A DNA stretch of 32,723 bases, taken from Parvularcula sp964484475. Lineage in GTDB: Bacteria > Pseudomonadota > Alphaproteobacteria > Caulobacterales > Parvularculaceae. Shown one piece after another: positions 31,136-32,723 of this stretch (positions are counted from its first letter, which is position 1; every line of letters starts with the position of its first letter). The translations under genes were made by a program, and so were the position numbers. The notes beneath the pieces were generated by a model that saw nothing but the letters and a program-made list of their open reading frames with translations, was not told the DNA's origin and ran no database searches. Location of the stretch: the NCBI GenBank assembly GCA_964484475.1, contig CAZAFU010000017.1:1-32723 (forward strand), given 5' to 3'.

Positions 31136-31962
31136 AGCTTCGCGCCATCATTCTGGGCTGCGGCAGCTCTGGCGGTGTCCCGCGGATCGGCGGCGAAGAT
31201 GGTGCCGGCGACTGGGGCGCGTGTGATCCGAGCGAGCCGAAGAACCGGCGCAGCCGGTGTTCCATTGTCGTTCAGCGCGCCGATGATCAGGGATCGTTCG
31301 ATGGCGACGTGACCACGGTGCTCATCGACACGTCCCCCGACATGCGCGAGCAGCTCATCCGCAACCGGATCAGGACGCTGCACGGTGTCCTGATCACACA
31401 TGATCACGCCGACCAGACCCACGGTATCGACGATCTCCGGGTGGTCGCCCTGCAGCGGCGCGAACGTGTGCCGGTCTGGGTCGACCGGGAAACCGCGCCC
31501 GAGCTGATCCGGCGTTTCGGCTACTGTTTCGAGCAACCGGAGAACTCAGGTTATCCGGCGGTCCTCGACGAGTGCCCGATGCCTTCGCCCGGCACGGATT
31601 TCGAGATCGACGGCCCCACAGGGCCGATCCCGGTCGTACCGTTTCTCCAGAAACACGGGCGTATCGACAGCCTCGGCTTTCGCTGTGGCCCGATCACGTA
31701 CTCGGCTGATCTCGATGATCTCTACGAGGAAAGCTGGACCACGGTCGACGGGACATCCGCGTGGATCATCGATGCGCTTCAGTACAAGCGGCATTCGAGC
31801 CACCTGCATCTCGACAAGGCTCTGGCATTCCTCGAGCGCGCAAGAGCCAGCCGGGGGATTCTCACCAATCTCCACGTGGTAATGGACTACGCCACGCTGC
31901 GCGATGAGGTGCCGGAGGAGGTCGAGCCGGCCTTTGACGGCATGATCGTCGAGGTTGGCTAG
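31132..31962 (+). CDS. PhnP-like metallo-beta-lactamase fold hydrolase
   Basis: The 276-residue protein opens with 'LRAIILGCGSSGGVPRIGG' and has 'GDWGACDPSEPKNRRSRCS', the start of the PhnP-like phosphodiesterase branch of the metallo-beta-lactamase fold. Its metal motif is 'THDHADQTHGIDDLR': His90, His92 and Asp94 fit HxHxDH, but the last His is Gln95. 'SADLDDLYEESW' supplies the Asp that bridges the metals, and 'KRHSSHLHLDKAL' a later His. PhnP itself hydrolyses cyclic ribose phosphates; the orthologous function in this conserved neighbourhood is unknown. The ATG overlaps the tatD stop. It is probably the last gene of the operon. Confidence 0.88.
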   Translation: MKLRAIILGCGSSGGVPRIGGEDGAGDWGACDPSEPKNRRSRCSIVVQRADDQGSFDGDVTTVLIDTSPDMREQLIRNRIRTLHGVLITHDHADQTHGIDDLRVVALQRRERVPVWVDRETAPELIRRFGYCFEQPENSGYPAVLDECPMPSPGTDFEIDGPTGPIPVVPFLQKHGRIDSLGFRCGPITYSADLDDLYEESWTTVDGTSAWIIDALQYKRHSSHLHLDKALAFLERARASRGILTNLHVVMDYATLRDEVPEEVEPAFDGMIVEVG

Positions 31963-32181
31963 CCGACCGCACCCCCGGGCCGATTTGCGACAACATAGAT
32001 TGTGCGGCCAGAATCCGGAGAGAACCGGCAGGCCTGCCATCTCATGGCTCGGTTGCGCCGCCACCCCCCGACGTCAATGCGAGCGGCGACATGGCTGGGT
32101 GATGCTCGACGATCTCATCGCTCAGATCGAGGAACCTGACGGCGTTGCGATACAAGCCCAACCGCAAACCGGCGCGAGCCG
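31963..32181. other. Intergenic gap between convergent genes
   Basis: The 219 bases after the metallohydrolase hold no convincing gene. An imperfect palindrome GGTTGGCT/AGCCGACC spans the stop region (31954-31969), and ACAA-N6-TTGT lies at 31990-32003. A short frame at 32103-32185 ('MLDDLIAQIEEPDG') overlaps the end of the opposing gene and has no clear ribosome-binding site; I leave it unannotated. Confidence 0.4.
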
Positions 32182-32723
32182 CTAGCGCTTCGGCCTTGCT
32201 CCTCCGAAGTCGATGCCGAACATGTGCTCGAGGCTGGTGCGCGGCAGGCTCTGCTTGATCGGATCATGCACGGTCAGGTTCACCGCCTTGAGGATGACGC
32301 GCTCGATGCTGACGTCATCGCCCTGAGGCACGACATCGAAATCCAGCACGTTGATGCCGCAGAGATCCTGCTCGAAGTGACTGAGCCCGGCGAGCCCTCC
32401 GCCGGTCAGGTGCGCGAGAAGAATCCTGTTCACTCCCTCGTGGGCGACGCAGATCGCCTGCTGCCACCGGTGATCCCGGATCAGGCCGTGAAGACCCCTG
32501 ACGACGCGCGCTTCTGCATCGGCGAAAAGTTCGCCCCCCGGCAGGAAGCTCGCCCCCTCCTCGCCTGCGAAATCGAAGCTGAACGCCAGGCGGGCTGCGA
32601 GTTCCTCGGCCGTCTCGACCCGCACCTTGCCGCCCCTGATCTCCGCGAGGTCGGGGATGCCGCTGGGGTCCGGAACGTCATTTCGGTCGCCGAGGACGAG
32701 AGAGAGGGTCTCCTGCGTCCTTG
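32182..32723 (-). CDS. Histidine phosphatase family protein, N-terminal part outside window
   Basis: The frame runs off the end of the window. The codons upstream of a GTG at 32625 continue without a stop ('SLVLGDRNDVPDPSGIPDLA'), so that GTG is internal and the gene is cut. The visible 179 residues match the second half of a phosphoglycerate-mutase-like histidine phosphatase: 'FLPGGELFADAEARV', 'AICVAHEGVNRILLAHL' with the second catalytic His, and 'QDLCGINVLDFD'. The first catalytic RHG motif should lie upstream of 32723. These enzymes remove phosphate from varied small molecules, and the substrate is unknown. It converges on the metallohydrolase operon. Confidence 0.82.
   Translation of the reverse strand, partial: RTQETLSLVLGDRNDVPDPSGIPDLAEIRGGKVRVETAEELAARLAFSFDFAGEEGASFLPGGELFADAEARVVRGLHGLIRDHRWQQAICVAHEGVNRILLAHLTGGGLAGLSHFEQDLCGINVLDFDVVPQGDDVSIERVILKAVNLTVHDPIKQSLPRTSLEHMFGIDFGGARPKR

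Noticed and set aside
32103..32185. Short ORF starting MLDDLIAQIEEPDG
   Set aside because: There is no clear ribosome-binding site, it overlaps the opposing stop, and no family is recognised.
1..32723. tRNA, rRNA, CRISPR arrays, IS elements and prophage genes
   Set aside because: I looked for them and saw no cloverleaf-like gene, regular repeat-spacer array, transposase or phage structural gene. Small structured RNAs in the gaps cannot be excluded without folding searches.

Overview
This window is ordinary chromosomal DNA from a GC-rich alphaproteobacterium. It carries SciP (DUF1153), the CtrA-inhibiting regulator confined to Alphaproteobacteria, and an overlapping rlpA-dacC-tmk-holB-tatD-metallohydrolase run typical of that class. 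It also has an FlhF, a SUV3-like helicase and a VPLPA/PEP-CTERM-type sorting tail. The mix suggests a flagellated Caulobacterales, Parvularculales or Hyphomonadaceae-like marine organism. That placement is inferred from gene content, not from a tree. Coding density is high. I see no tRNA, rRNA, CRISPR array, insertion sequence or phage gene.

Layout. 1-4.3 kb (+): 3' end of rarA, a 41-aa membrane peptide missed by ordinary length cut-offs, a secreted helical protein, xerD and accA, closed by a strong hairpin at 4257-4292. 4.3-8.0 kb (-): a secreted protein with a C-terminal sorting signal, preceded by a SUV3-like RNA helicase. 8.1-9.6 kb (+): a small lipoprotein and an alpha/beta hydrolase. 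9.5-11.2 kb (-): flhF and sciP, separated by a terminator. A 362-bp divergent regulatory region then leads into aspS and an NTF2-like gene (11.5-13.9 kb, +). 13.9-14.5 kb (-): a CcmG/DsbE-like thioredoxin. 14.6-16.2 kb (+): two small membrane proteins, a YbjQ-family protein and a secreted protein, ending in a textbook terminator. 16.4-17.9 kb (-): phosphoglucomutase/phosphomannomutase, with a tiny ORF overlapping its stop that resembles a decayed sorting tail. 18.1-22.5 kb (+): penicillin-binding protein 1A and a gamma-glutamyltransferase. 22.5-23.0 kb (-): a DUF442 phosphatase-like protein. 23.2-26.6 kb (+): a GluR0-like receptor-channel, prfB and a THUMP methyltransferase. 26.7-32.0 kb (+): rlpA, D-Ala-D-Ala carboxypeptidase, tmk, holB, tatD and a PhnP-like metallohydrolase. 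32.2 kb to the end (-): a histidine phosphatase whose 5' end lies outside the window.

How the genes fit together. Several concern the envelope (PBP1A, carboxypeptidase, RlpA, hexose-phosphate mutase). Others serve DNA replication and segregation (RarA, XerD, thymidylate kinase, DNA polymerase III delta prime) or translation (AspRS, RF2, rRNA methyltransferase). SciP, and possibly FlhF, tie the region to the Caulobacter-type cell cycle. The last six + strand genes overlap end to start and probably form one transcript linking wall remodelling to DNA synthesis.

The most unusual gene is at 23212-24309. A periplasmic solute-binding domain is split by a two-helix K+-channel pore, the architecture of bacterial ionotropic glutamate receptors. 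The two residues that normally hold the alpha-carboxylate and alpha-amino groups of an amino-acid ligand both appear to be replaced, so its ligand is probably something else. Smaller oddities are altered metal-ligand positions in TatD and the neighbouring metallohydrolase, a CVNC active site in the CcmG-like protein, and a terminator-like hairpin in the aspS leader.
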